Source of the DNA: Meconema thalassinum
Taxonomy: Eukaryota > Arthropoda > Insecta > Orthoptera > Tettigoniidae
Assembly (NCBI GenBank): GCA_946902985.2
Contig: OX336398.1
Span: 228,743,556 to 228,807,555 of the forward strand
Length of the DNA stretch: 64,000 bases
Direction: 5' to 3'
Shown here: piece after piece, positions 1 through 9,800 of the stretch
Position numbering within the stretch: position 1 is the first letter of the stretch
Layout of the letters: each line of letters begins with the position of its first letter
Translations under genes and position numbers: made by a program
Notes under the pieces: generated by a model
Databases searched by the model: none
What the model saw: only the letters and a program-made list of their open reading frames with translations
What the model was told of the DNA's origin: nothing

Positions 1-465
1 GTAGTTGGACACAATCTGCAGACATGAAGATAGCTCATTGTCTGCTCTTCACCGCAATTACAGAGTGTGGAGTCACAGGCAAATCCCCACCTTTGCATGT
101 TGCTCTTTGTTCTTCTGACTCCTGAGCGCAACCTGTTCAGTGTCTTCCATGTAGGCCAACTTTCTTGGTGACCTGGAGGGAGGCTCTCAGAGGGTATCAT
201 CCATCCTGCGAGGTGCCTGGATCTGGAACGCCATGAGTCCATTCTGCAGTTCATCGGTGATTCACTAAGGCTTTCTGTTGAATGGAGAAAACTTTTCCTT
301 GACTTGAGCCTTTGTGTTGCTGGTTGATACCCATATAAAGTATGGGTTGTCAGATTCTGTGCTTTAGATTTCTCCAGTCTGGATGCACACTCGCGACGAA
401 TATCTGGAGGAGGTATACCTGCTAGACAGAAGAGTTTGTCAAGTGGATTGTTTGAGAATAATAGA
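1..465 (-). pseudogene. LINE N1 reverse transcriptase C-terminal fragment
   Basis: Read on the minus strand, this is the C-terminal end of a non-LTR retrotransposon polyprotein. The segments AGIPPPDIRRECASRLEKSK, then WPTWKTLNRLRSGVRR, then a Cys cluster CNCGEEQTM followed by CRLCPT are in one open frame. Such a W-T-LNRLR block plus a CxCG...CP zinc-knuckle-like end is usual after the reverse transcriptase domain of many arthropod LINEs. The reading runs off the left window edge, so the 3' end is not visible, and no catalytic reverse transcriptase core is present. Three other N1 pieces lie at 1548-1765, 5373-5656 and 30490-32480. Clade placement beyond LINE is not claimed. Confidence 0.8.
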
Positions 466-939
466 CAAGTGAGAGAAGCCAGTCATGGAAATACCCTCAA
501 TTAGTATTGATTTTTGCCAACGAAATCCCTTTATACCTGCGCTTGCCTGCGTGAGAGTATCCGACTACTAATTAAGTGTTATAATTAGCCACCCGCTGTG
601 TCACTTGCCGTTACTCAGAGGGACAAAACTCAGTCAACATTGCCTTGAGATTCACAAATAGGCTAGGGGAACGATTTTCTCCTCAAATGTCTAAAGGTGT
701 TGCTTTAATACTTTATGCCTTATCTAATGCATTAAAACTAGTATTGTAATGCCAGCGGATTCCGACAACAAAAGTGCGGATGCGGATAAAAGTCGTGCGG
801 ATGTGGGGTGGATGCGTGCTAAGGTGCAAGGCGCGCTTTGTCAGTATTGCATTTACAAAGTGATCACTTGGTCAACATGAAATTGCCCAATAACAAGTCT
901 GTAGTTCTCTGATGAATTAAAGAGCCTATTGTTATTACA
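466..939. other. Unassigned intergenic stretch
   Basis: No coding or repeat signature is recognised over most of this stretch. Bases 885-935 resemble the 5' end of family G (an ACAAG start, a GTTC block, then AAAGAGCCTA), so a short G remnant is possible. Confidence 0.4.
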
Positions 940-1136
940 GTCATTAGTGTTTTAACTGGTTTGATGCAGTGCTCTCTGCCCTGAGCTCCACATAGCTACC
1001 ACACCCTACATCTGAGACAATCTGTTTAACATATTCTAACTTTGGCCCAATCCTACGGTCCTTATCCTCCATAACTACTGTACGTTTGATATTTTTGGAT
1101 GTCTTATGATGTGCCCTAACCTCTTATCTTCATTAG
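940..1136 (-). repeat. LINE N2 3'-end fragment
   Basis: The stretch matches the 3' end of LINE N2 read on the minus strand, including the segment equivalent to LEYVKQI and the tail from which RLAQDRE is encoded elsewhere. The better copies are at 13530-13770, 21364-21762, 46380-46640 and 60575-61245. Only the last ~200 bases are present, and SINE A follows immediately. Confidence 0.6.
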
Positions 1137-1500
1137 AAGTGCTTGCCACGGTGGGTGAGTGGTTATCGTGTAGGACTACCAACCCCAAGATTGCAGGTTC
1201 GCTCCTGGCCGTGGTAAGTGATTTTTGAAGGCGACAAAAATCTCTTCACGCTTATCATACGTTGTTGGCATGTTAAAGAACCCATTTGAATTCAGTAGAC
1301 CAAGTTCATAATGGCAAAATTAATCTCGGTATTTTCCGACAACAGAAAGTTCATCCTTTCTCTACTAGAAATCGCTATAGTTTCAAAGAGCTTAGATATC
1401 TAACCTCGTTGACTTTCATAGCGCTCCAAGGGACGACCAAAAATCGACATACAAGCTGCCCTCTGGGCGTCAATTAATGAAGCTTGCACCCGGCAATCGT
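1137..1500 (+). repeat. SINE A, tRNA-derived
   Basis: The 5' end is tRNA-like: a box A-like GGTGGGTGAGTGGTTATCG and a box B-like GGTTCGCTCCTGGC about 35 bases later. A body about 280 bases long follows, with GGCAAAATTAATCTCGG and CTGCCCTCTGGGCGTC, and it ends near CTTGCACCCGG. Other copies lie at 21763-22127, 41727-42107 (minus), 52552-52915 and 57600-57965 (minus). A SINE of this kind would be transcribed by RNA polymerase III and moved by a LINE. The copy sits directly on an N2 fragment. Confidence 0.85.
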
Positions 1501-1547
1501 CTTAACACCTATTCATAATTTTCTATTTAAATTGTGTGGAACTTCAT

Positions 1548-1765
1548 GGGATGCTTCAGCGAACACACTACGACGTACTGCGCTTGGCCTCGTATGCAGC
1601 TGAATACTACTCTTCAGCATGGGTTAACAGTTGCCACGTAAAGAAAGTCGATGTACATCTTAACACCACCATGCGTATCATCTCCGGTACTCTGAAGCTT
1701 ACTGCAACACACTGACTGCCAGTCCTGTCTCACATTGCTCCACCAAACCTGCAGGTCAATATTAT
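1548..1765 (+). pseudogene. LINE N1 reverse transcriptase fragment
   Basis: One frame reads LRLASYAAEYYSSAWVNSCH, then VDVHLNTTMRIISGTLKLTA, then a TGA where Trp is expected, then LPVLSHIAPPNLQ. The pattern of AEY-W, VD-QLN-TMRI-SGT and LPVL-NI-PP is the same connection region seen in the N1 copy at 30490-32480. The single stop and the lack of flanking coding sequence show a dead fragment, and its strand is opposite to the N1 piece at 1-465. Confidence 0.75.
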
Positions 1766-1789
1766 GTTATATGTTTAGACACTAATTCA

Positions 1790-2201
1790 GCCTGTAGTGC
1801 TGTATGGAAGCGAGACCTGGAGTACTCGAAAAAAAAAATTAAATAATCTCCTTGTTTTTGAGTGGAAAGTTTTGAGGAAGATCTATGGTCCCGTTCAAGA
1901 TGAGGACACTGGTGAATGGCGTATACGGTACAGGCGAGAGCTGGATGCCATGTATAAGACCCCAAACATCGTAGGACTAATGAGAAGCAAGGCCATGTCA
2001 GTAGGATGGACACATGCCGATGGCCTCTGAAACTGCTCAATTGTGTTCCTCATGGAAGAAAGCCACTGGGTAGGCCAAAAAAAGATGTAAAACCTGCGAC
2101 GGATTGCAGTAGAGGATGACTGGCAACAGAAAGCAGCAAACACAATCGAGCGGAGGAGAACCCTTGTAGCAGCGCGCGGTCTCCTGGGCCTCATCGCGTA
2201 A
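1790..2201 (+). pseudogene. LINE N3 C-terminal fragment
   Basis: The first frame reads VLYGSETWSTRKKKLN, then FEWKVLRKIYGPVQDEDTGE and WRIRYRRELDAMYKTPNIVG, a block found after the reverse transcriptase core of many insect LINEs. After a frameshift near 2030 the text resumes with HWVGQKK (GRPKK-like) and, in another frame, LRRIAVEDDWQQKAANTIER and RRTLVAARGLLGLIA, ending at a TAA at 2199-2201. At least two frame changes are needed, so this is a pseudogene. Upstream catalytic motifs are absent. Confidence 0.8.
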
Positions 2202-2571
2202 AGTAAGTTTTGAAATTGAAGTTATGCATTATTTTAGAATTTTCCTCATGCAGGATGGTCACAGTCGCGACGGGACTTGAATCGTCATCTCCCGACTTCC
2301 AGCTCACGAAAGGAGTTGTAAGGCGTGACTGTGGAATATTAACCAGGATGAAAACTAGTGATTTATTGCAACACTGAAACAGAAACATAAGACAATGTCT
2401 CACAAATAAACCAATTTTTTTTATCATAAATATAAATATTCCAATCCAATTTGTAAAGTGTATCCAAAGCAGTGGAGCCAACTGCTCATGAATATATCAG
2501 GGGAAGAGAATTCTCATTCAGGAGTCAAAGCTTGAGCAAAATGTACAGTAAGATTCTACTTGATTGCTGAC
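2202..2571. other. Unassigned stretch
   Basis: No gene, tRNA-like promoter, terminal repeat or tandem array is recognised. Short open frames here have no recognisable motif. Confidence 0.5.
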
Positions 2572-2582
2572 ATCCCAGAGGG

Positions 2583-2992
2583 CTTCGGTGGCGTAGTTGG
2601 TAGCATGCTGAACTGCTGTGCCCAAGATAGCGGGTTCAAACCCGGCCGAAGTCGTCGGATTTTTAAGAGCGCTAAAAATCCTTCAGTATGCCTTCCATCG
2701 GAGGGGAAGTAAAGCCGGTGGTCCATGCCATAGATTTATGGCATGTAAGAGATCCTTCCACAGATTAAACTTGTGTAAAGCTAAATTGTTAGGTTAAATT
2801 TCATCGGAACGCTCTATGAAAGTTCCAACGTTCACCACTAGGTATCATTGATATCTGGTAGCGAAAGTTAGAACTACTTGAAATTGAACGGAACTTGTAG
2901 CTCACCCTAATAAGGGTGTCCGCTGGAAGCGGCTACAGACGCAGGCGAGCCGATCATGTCCTCGGACACTCCCGGCACTAAAAGCCATAAGA

Positions 2993-3031
<39 letters not shown>
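2583..3031 (+). repeat. SINE B with 11-bp target-site duplication
   Basis: A tRNA-like head (GGCGTAGTTGGTAGCATG as box A region, GGGTTCAAACCCGGCC as box B) is followed by a ~380-bp body and a (TAAA)n tail at about 2990-3031. The element is bracketed by the direct repeat ATCCCAGAGGG at 2572-2582 and 3032-3042, as expected for LINE-driven insertion. Related copies lie at 31169-31636, 31829-32322, 45040-45868 and 55591-56018. Confidence 0.92.
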
Positions 3032-3360
3032 ATCCCAGAGGGTCCCATAATTTATATTGGGATGCCGGTTGGCGACCACGGGACCCCAGCTGAGTCCAGC
3101 ATTACGTGTACCACGCTACTCCCTTTTCAGTCTGTGAACACATTAAATGTGTGACATGTTTCGCTCGTCAGGCACACATCATCAGTTCTGGTTCACTCAA
3201 AGTTTCAGGTTTGGCGGGTACGTTTAAAACAGTCTGTCTATTAGGTAGTAATCACGAAGGTTGTTTGCATCCTCAAAACTTACCACCGTAGCCTACAATT
3301 TATAAAACCCACAAAAATAAACAAGACCGCACTATATTGAGGCGTACTAAGCTAGGTGAG
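3032..3360 (-). repeat. Repeat D scrap and Penelope-like 3' motif
   Basis: Bases 3055-3110 on the minus strand match family D (GGGGTCCCGTGGTCGCCAAC, as at 25880-25905). Bases 3147-3190 on the minus strand read CTGATGA, a spacer, then GCGAAACATGTC. That is the order of the conserved core of the hammerhead ribozymes known from Penelope-like retroelements, but helix II and helix I pair poorly here. The rest is unassigned. Confidence 0.4.
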
Positions 3361-3656
3361 GATTGATTGATTTTATTTCCACGGCTACACTTAGAGCTTA
3401 AGAGCTCCTTTACAGTAGCGCCCTACATACATAATATTGAGGCTTTTAAATATAAAACATTTCGCATACTGTCACAATATAAATAATAATAGTCTAACAA
3501 TGTTAGTAACAAAAATAAATTAATAATAATACTAATAATAATAATAATTAAAACATTATATACAAAAGAGTGCATACAGACACAGTATTAGCACAATATA
3601 GGCCTACAAGAAAAGCTATTTAAGTTGGCAGGTTGTCAGCTATTGTCCTGACGATA
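3361..3656. other. A/T-rich unassigned stretch
   Basis: A/T-rich sequence with short trinucleotide runs (TAATAA near 3520-3550). No coding or mobile-element signature is recognised. Confidence 0.5.
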
Positions 3657-3658
3657 TA

Positions 3659-4282
3659 CAGGGTCTTTCATATAAAGTAAGAACGGTGAGTGGCGGCTTT
3701 GTTATCCGCTGCTGCAGTGACGTTGACCGAACTTGTGCCGTGGCATGGCCCCCTGCTGTAGTATTGAAGGCGCGCGCATAGTATACACTGTATTCGAGCT
3801 TGCAATAAACGTGCAGGTGTTCAGTCGCCAGTCTGAACCTCAGATGTTAACATAAGACAGTTATCATTACAAAATCGTATTTTTGCATGTAAAACTTATT
3901 TTAAGTACGAGTCGGCTCGGCGGGTACGTGATGCATTTGTTCAGCAATTTCCCGATGAAGTGCCACCTTCACTACCAGAGATTCACGTAAATAAGTTTGA
4001 CACTACTGACTCGGTGCTCAATAAAATGCATAAAATTAAAATTCATAAACATTACAGTGGCAGAACTCACTCACGTCAGCCACAATGTGGTTAAGAGATA
4101 CAATGCCTGTATAACCAGGAAGGACGACACTTCCAGCATCATTTACAAGGTAATATTTCATACAGGATTGTACACATGCTTAAAGCAGGGGGTCGCGGCG
4201 CGCCACAAGCTCGGCCAAGGCCACCGCAGCTGCGGATAACAAACCCGCCGCTTGACGTTCTTACTTTATATGAAAGACCCTG
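3659..4282. mobile_element. 624-bp TA-flanked inverted-repeat element (MITE-like)
   Basis: The ends are inverted copies: CAGGGTCTTTCATATAAAGT at the left and its complement at the right. Similarity continues inward through TTTGTTATCCGC to about 90 bases with mismatches. TA lies on both sides (3657-3658 and 4283-4284), as for Tc1/mariner-type insertion. The inside has no transposase-like reading frame, so it is probably non-autonomous. The short frame at 3997-4239 shows no motif. Confidence 0.85.
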
Positions 4283-4284
4283 TA

Positions 4285-4702
4285 ATTGAACTAATAATAA
4301 TATTTTAACATAATGTAGTAATCAGATGTGAGAGGTATACTGCTCCAAAAAGCAGGATTAAAGACGAGCTGCAGTGCTTGCAATGTTGACGAGCTTATAT
4401 AAATCGAAGGTGTTGAAGAGGTGTGAGGCGGAGCAAACAAAAGATTTATTGAACTTCTTAATTCGGTGTATAGGAATCTAGAGTGTGGAGAGAGGTAGTT
4501 TGCCATTGCTTTACACACTTAGTCAGTGTAGCAGTAAAACCTTAAGAATTATCATCAGACACTACACCTACCTTCAGCACATCCCATCACAGCCATGTAT
4601 GAGACTGTGATATTTTACTCTAGCCTGTGCCAACAAACAAAACAAAATACTGCATTCATCCAAAATTGTTGTTGTACTGAAAACCCAATTCTTTAACATA
4701 AT

Positions 4703-4749
<47 letters not shown>

Positions 4750-4863
4750 GGAGGAGTAGAAGTGCAATTGTACTCCTGAGAGTCAGACTACAGACTACAT
4801 TTCCCCCGTGACTTCTGGAACTATTTAACACAGTACTTCAGGCTGGGTCCATATACTAGGACA
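4285..4863. other. Unassigned stretch with (TA)n microsatellite
   Basis: An uninterrupted TA dinucleotide run lies at about 4707-4746. The remainder has no recognisable gene or repeat. Confidence 0.6.
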
Positions 4864-5142
4864 CTTGTCCTCAACTAGTTTTCATTCGTGACTGTCCAGA
4901 TCTTTATTCTTCGTTCGAAGAATTTCTTCAGTGTAATCAGCTTGTTCCAGTGCGACTCATCTTGAAGCATCATTTCCTCGATGTTGTCTTGGGAGATCTG
5001 TTGAACAATCACCTTTTGAAGTAATTCTCCCTATCTTGTTAAGGTAAGACCGAAAGTAGCCATGTCCAGTCAGAAGTTGGCTCAGATTATAATGTATCTC
5101 TCCATGCTTCCTCTCTGTCCACAGTTGTACCAGAGGGATCAT
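4864..5142 (-). pseudogene. LINE N6 C-terminal fragment
   Basis: The minus-strand frame from 5142 reads LWTERKHGEIHYNLSQLLTG, then HGYFRSYLNKIGRI, the typical L-Q-LTGHG-F-SYL-K-GR block at the C-terminus of R1/Jockey-type LINE polyproteins after the RNase H-like region. A frameshift near 5020 moves the similarity to a frame with NIEEMMLQDESHWNKLITL and KKFFERR, again typical of this tail. The usual Cys-rich motif between the two parts is lost. Only about 90 residues remain. Confidence 0.75.
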
Positions 5143-5372
5143 TATTCAAGTCTAACGGATCCATTCTGCAACTTCCCAGCTGCCATCTTAGAAACGTCTA
5201 CACTCTTGTATCCCTGAGCACAGTAATCTTCTTTATTCGTATCAGAAGTATCAATATGAATTTTGAATATTGAATATAGAATATCTACATTTCTACCATA
5301 CATATATACAGGTCTATTATACAAAACAATGAAATATTAAAGCAACAAATTTGAGAGCTAGATGATTTTTGC
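5143..5372. other. Unassigned stretch
   Basis: No recognisable feature; the sequence is A/T-rich near 5250-5340. Confidence 0.5.
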
Positions 5373-5651
5373 CTAGTATTGGGCGACGTCAACAGACCTG
5401 GAGGAGGCTGCAATCAAATCTTTCATAGTGCACTTTGAAGGACATAAGTCACACTGTAGCATAGTCTGCAGCTCTCCACAGCCACAGAGTGATGAGTCAC
5501 TTGAGAAACCCCACTTCCGCAGATTTACTCTTGTTCTGCCGACTCATGTACGGAGTCTGTTAAGGGCTTTCCAAGTTGTCCACTTCTCCTGGTGTCCACA
5601 TGGAAGTCTTCCCTTCGGCTCCATCCAGTTGGAAATGGGGTTAGTAGCACA

Positions 5652-5656
<5 letters not shown>
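5373..5656 (-). pseudogene. LINE N1 C-terminal zinc-knuckle end
   Basis: The minus-strand frame reads LPCGHQEKWTTWKALNRLRT, one in-frame stop, then VGRTRVNLRKWGFSSD, CGCGELQTMLQCDLCPSKC, TMKDLIAAS and VDVAQY, with a terminal TAG at 5373-5375. This is the natural C-terminus of the N1 protein, including the CxCG-EQTM-CP-C motif whose beginning appears at 1-465. An A/T trinucleotide run directly precedes the coding piece on this strand. Confidence 0.8.

Positions 5657-5712
<56 letters not shown>
5654..5712. repeat. (AAT)n microsatellite
   Basis: About 19 uninterrupted AAT/TAA units. Similar tracts occur at 6976-7031, 27074-27140 and 41587-41645, several next to SINE or LINE ends. Confidence 0.95.
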
Positions 5713-5714
<2 letters not shown>

Positions 5715-5968
5715 TAAAGAAATTGATAAAGACCTAGTAGAATTGAAAATGTCAGAAACGTCATTACTCGATCGAACAGCCGAATTAATTACTAAGGCGA
5801 AAATATAAGGTTCCAAGACAGAGCTACACTAAAATCCAAACCCATTATCTCGGAAGAAGAGAGGAAAAGAAGATCAGAAAGACTGAAGAAGTACTGTGCT
5901 CTACGGAAAGAACAGCATACAGGGAAATTATTGATTCAACGTACCCCAAAGAGGGTGAAACGAAAGGA

Positions 5969-6003
<35 letters not shown>

Positions 6004-6240
6004 AGAAGAAGAAGAAGAAGAAGAAAATAAAAGTAAGTAAAGGAGAAATAACATCACAACAACCAAAACAAAAACAGTACAGACCAAAGTAGTAGGAAGA
6101 ATGTAAACAAGCCTTCTCGGAAAGAATGAAAGCCTTTTGGAACAACAAGAAGAACCTAAAAAGTTGATTGAGTTATTTGAATAACGTCTTCCATTAATTG
6201 GGAGAATCCACTTAAAATAAATAAATAAATAAATAAACAA
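5713..6240 (+). pseudogene. LINE N4 3' end with internal (GAA)n expansion
   Basis: The last 200 bases match the 3' end of the N4 copy at 47210-48066: the shared text runs through CAGTACAGACCAAAGT, AAGCCTTCT, AACAACAAGAAGAACC and TTGAGTTATTTG to a TAAA-repeat tail (6218-6240). Upstream, weak coding text remains (KEIDKDLVELKMSETSLLD; SEEERKRRSERLKKYC). A GAA/AAG trinucleotide run at about 5965-6025 has expanded within the coding part. The reading frame is broken by several stops. Confidence 0.7.
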
Positions 6241-6376
6241 ATTAATTAAAAATTAAATTATTTCATACAGAAGTCGCTGAAGGCCGACCTCCATAAACTG
6301 GGGTTCCACCATAATCTGCAAACCAGTAAGCAGAAAACAGTCATTTAAGAGGCATGTTCCATAGTTCGTTCGTTCC
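6241..6376. other. Spacer between LINE N4 and piggyBac-like element
   Basis: Short unassigned spacer. Confidence 0.5.
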
Positions 6377-6759
6377 TTAACCCTTGAGAACTGGTGTGGA
6401 AAAATATCACACAAGCACTGGCGCTGGGTCATTTTGACCCATAGTGTGTTACTCCCTTTTTGTCGTAGTCGTACGGATTTTAATATTACACTTGGTGTCT
6501 TCCTATGAAGTATTTCCAATATAGAACAAGATGTTCAGTAAAGAACATATAGCCTACTTTCTCCTAAATGTATGAGTATAGTTATAACTCGGTATTATTA
6601 CCAAAGAGTATAATAGAACTATTCTTTGTTGAAGACCTTAGAAACGATTTACCTCTACCAAACGCCACAACCTAGATAGGAACTGCTACCATCATTGAAG
6701 AAAGAAAGATAAGAAGTATCTAAAGAATGTTATGGATCTGGAGCCATAATCGATCGGAC

Positions 6760-6968
6760 TGGCGGCGTGGCTCAGCGGTAACGTTCTCGCTTGCTGCGCC
6801 CTAGGTTGCAGGTTCGTATCCTGGCGCAGTCAGCTGGTATTTGAGGGTGCACAAATGCGAGGGAGCCGTGTCAGTACATTTACTGGCACGTTAAAGATCC
6901 CCTTCGGGCCAAAATTCCGGCACCCCGGTGTCTCTAAAAGCAGCAGTAGTTAAAAGGGATGTAAAACC
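6760..6968 (+). repeat. SINE F, tRNA-derived
   Basis: Box A-like TGGCTCAGCGGTAACG and box B-like GGTTCGTATCCTGG give a tRNA-like head. The body has GGCACGTTAAAGATCCCC and ends with GGGATGTAAAACCAATAA next to a long (ATT)n tract (6976-7031). Shorter remnants occur at 27007-27075 and, on the minus strand, at about 22605-22640. Confidence 0.8.
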
Positions 6969-6973
6969 AATAA

Positions 6974-6975
<2 letters not shown>

Positions 6976-7031
<56 letters not shown>
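6976..7031. repeat. (ATT)n microsatellite
   Basis: About 18 uninterrupted ATT units at the SINE F tail. Confidence 0.95.
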
Positions 7032-7033
<2 letters not shown>

Positions 7034-7726
7034 ATATACGACCTGCCGTGGGCAACATCCAACTTTGAGTTGAGGCATGTCTTTACACGTCTGGTTGTGC
7101 ATGGCTTTCACAACCCTAATTGAATTAACAAATCTTTCCATGACTCTACAGAGACGTGTGTATACAAACTATGTGGATATTTTCGATTGCTATTTGCCTG
7201 AAATAAAAGTAGTAATTAATAACCTGATCTAACACCAACGGCTTGAATTCAGTTACTATGTGAAATCGTTTTGTTCTTTACTTCAAATAACATTTTCAAG
7301 TAACGCAAAATAGGCTGTTACAAACCCTTTAAAATAAAAAGTAAAAATGTATCGTAATATCATCTTGTCATTCTTCAAATTCGATGCGCATAGAATGCCA
7401 ATGGTATAGTAATCAATGGAGCCCCACGTAGACTAGTCGTGACATCTAGTTGTGAAATATCGAACAATATAATCCTAACAGAGCGAGTGCATTCTAGCGG
7501 CCAGAAGAAGAAACTTTTCAATAAAATCTGGAAGTTAATAAGTAGGTCGGCGTGCAGTTACCTTTTTGGCAGCTAGATGTCTCGAGTAAATCTGCTGGCG
7601 AATTATGTTTTAATTAAATATATATTTTACACCATAATATGCACAATATAACGCTTAATTTTAAAACGTCTGAGTCATTACAAAACAATAAACATATAAC
7701 ATTTCAAGCAAAAAACCTAGCTCTGA

Positions 7727-7798
7727 TCGGGTTTGAACCATAGGCATTTGAGCGATAGGCTTACGCTCCACCACTGAGCTAATTGTGTCAACGAATAT
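7727..7798 (-). repeat. Decayed tRNA-like sequence
   Basis: The minus strand reads TAGCTCAGTGGTGGAG (canonical box A) and GGTTCAAACCC (box B) 35-40 bases apart. The D arm can pair (GCTC/GAGC), but the acceptor, anticodon and T stems do not, so a functional tRNA gene is unlikely. It is probably a SINE head or pseudo-tRNA inside the G copy. Confidence 0.55.
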
Positions 7799-8454
7799 CG
7801 TTCTATATAAAATGACTTACATAGAACTTGTTAGCAAATAATGATTTATACTAAACGATTTCATCACTGGAGTATATTATTTATATATAAAGCGTTTCAT
7901 ACAAAGTTTATTTATTTTGTATCAGTACGCTATATTGAATGCAATACTCAAATTAGTGAAATATAAGTCAGGCACAAGATATCCGCTGCCATCTTGTCTT
8001 ATTACTGAATTGGCTCAGCTTTTTAAAATCACGCCTGCACTATAGTATTACAAAATAAACTTTTAATTTCGAACGTGCCTCTTCCTTTAGAACAGTTAAA
8101 ACGATTCTCGCCTCGATAATCGGAACTGGTGGGTCCCATGATATGGATTATAAAGTTTGCATAATTCGCACGGCCGCCATCATAAAATGGTATGGCGGAC
8201 GACCATGTAGTTTGGTCACAAGACGCATCCTATACGATGGTATTTTGTTACCAAATTTGGTAGAGATCGGATGATTTGGTTAGTCGTTATTTGATTTTAC
8301 GTTTTGAACGTTTGAGTGGCCGCCATTCAGTTTTAGTAAAGATGGCGGCGATATAAAACATGACACTGAGGTGTCCTTTGCTAGTGCTACCTTTGTACCA
8401 AATTTCGTTCAATTCGCATTCACCGTGTTCGAATTGATAGGGGGGGACAGACAT

Positions 8455-8558
8455 TCAGAGTACACACACTCACACACACACAGACACACACACACACACG
8501 TACACACACACACAGAGACACACACACACATACACACACACAGACAGACACACTTTTT
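8455..8558. repeat. (CA)n-rich microsatellite in G element
   Basis: Imperfect CA/CAGA runs. The same position near the G right end holds CAGA runs in the other copies (about 11705-11775 and 51530-51572). Confidence 0.9.
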
Positions 8559-9183
8559 TCGCCCTGTGTTGATCTCATAAGTCTACTTTCATTTTTTGCA
8601 AAAATCGAAATTAGGCTAATAAGGTTTATTTATATTTTTTCAAATTTAACATGCAGAAAAATGACAATAATTTTCATAACAGTATAATTGCCCTTGATGG
8701 TGGGGAAAACAGTGATATCGATGTTTTGAAGAAAGGAGCTGATGACCAAGGTGTTCCTAGATCTTAAACATGGATCAAAAAATCGTGAGCTATGTTATTG
8801 TGCTGCACCAAAATAGTTGCATTTTCCCCACTATATTTTTCATATTGGCCCGACTAACGTAAGCCGAAAATTGTCACGCGAGGAATGGCGCTATGGGTAA
8901 ATCTGACCCGACCTTAAATAATATAGAAATGACTTGAGTGTTCAAAAACTATGGACAGGTTTCTTATGCAGGGTGAAGTTCAAGGCTAGGAAGGAAGGTA
9001 CAGTAAACGACAAGAAATGGGGGCTGTCCAAAACGAAAATATAGAATATTATTTAAGGCTCGGGTCAAAAATACCCATGCGCCAGATATCGCGGGTTAAC
9101 CTACCGATAGAGAGAACTCCACACCATCTTGGAACAAATGTCGATGCAATGGTTAATTGTACCCAATGACATGGTGAACATAT

Positions 9184-9796
9184 TGTTACGTACGTTAATT
9201 GGATCACAGTAGGAAAAGCACAACACAAATGGTCCTTTAAAGAAATATTAACTTTATTGCAGGTCAGAAATATACACCATACAATAAACACTTAGACACC
9301 AATTAGCAGTCTCACTCAAGTCTCTTCCTATTAGAGCATTCTCGCCCCTTCCTCTTGGTCATGCAGTTAATCCTCCACTAATTAGGACCCGTGTCCTCAC
9401 TGAGGTACCTGCACACTTCCTTGAGTACACAAACTACAGTTACTTACGAGAGTCTGCTACACACTGCTCTGCAGGCTCGGAAACAATCGTAATCCACACG
9501 GCACAACGCCTCAATACTCGGTCGCACTAAGTGAAACACAGTCCGTCCCCACCGGCCAGGGCCGCTCTTTATACAGCGAGGCTGGTGACTCGATGGATGT
9601 TCCCAGAGTATACCAGGTTCACAGCTACTCTCAGACCTTCTCGAGAATTCCCATACTTGGCGGGCCACGAACTTTCGGGATCATGTCTTTGTTCTTACAG
9701 CCCCGTTGCGTACGGTGCTGGTAACACACAGGCAGGGATAGCCTGGGGTGGGCTGGGACGCTCGCGAGGCAACGAAGCTGTCTAGCACTCGTAACA
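9184..9796 (-). mobile_element. Solo LTR (Ty3/Gypsy-type likely)
   Basis: The 613-bp block starts TGTTACG and ends CGTAACA, a 7-bp inverted TG...CA end pair, and is flanked by ATAT at 9180-9183 and 9797-9800 (4-bp target duplication). On the minus strand a TATAAAGAGCGG box at about 9566-9577 is followed, nearer the end, by AATAAA (around 9255-9262), the order of promoter and polyadenylation signal in an LTR. There is no internal retroelement sequence, so it is a solo LTR left by LTR-LTR recombination. A 4-5 bp duplication is usual for Ty3/Gypsy, but the superfamily is inferred. Confidence 0.82.
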
Positions 9797-9800
9797 ATAT

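Larger units (their letters stand above)
6526..8619 (+). mobile_element. Family G element (Helentron-like), copy 1
   Basis: It interrupts the piggyBac-like element. The left end carries AAGAACATATAGCCTACTTT and the right end ATCTCATAAGTCTACTTT followed by CGAAATTAGGCTAA, the same end blocks as the copies at 10433-11845 and 48416-51633. A CA-rich microsatellite lies just before the right end, as in the other copies. Subterminal inverted GCCTACTTT blocks plus a microsatellite and a terminal hairpin resemble non-autonomous Helentrons; this classification is inference. It holds SINE F and an ATT microsatellite. Confidence 0.6.
6377..9099. mobile_element. piggyBac-like non-autonomous element, split by a G insertion
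   Basis: The outer limits are TTAA-CCC at 6377 and GGG-TTAA ending at 9099, the TTAA target duplication and CCC/GGG termini typical of piggyBac transposons. The left part (6381-6525) and right part (8620-9095) align with the left and right parts of the uninterrupted copy at 20611-21246, including TTTTTGTCGTAGTCGTACGG, GGTGTCTTCCTATGAAGTAT and GACTAACGTAAGCC. About 2.1 kb of family G sequence separates them. There is no transposase frame; the element was probably about 620 bp and moved in trans. Confidence 0.8.

Noticed and set aside
5845..6240. 131-codon frame with poly-Ser and the overlapping poly-Phe frame
   Set aside because: Antisense translation of the (GAA)n tract in LINE N4.
7727..7798. 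Functional tRNA gene
   Set aside because: Good boxes A and B, but the acceptor, anticodon and T stems do not pair.
8371..8580. 69-codon Thr/His-rich frame
   Set aside because: Translation of the CA microsatellite at the G element end.
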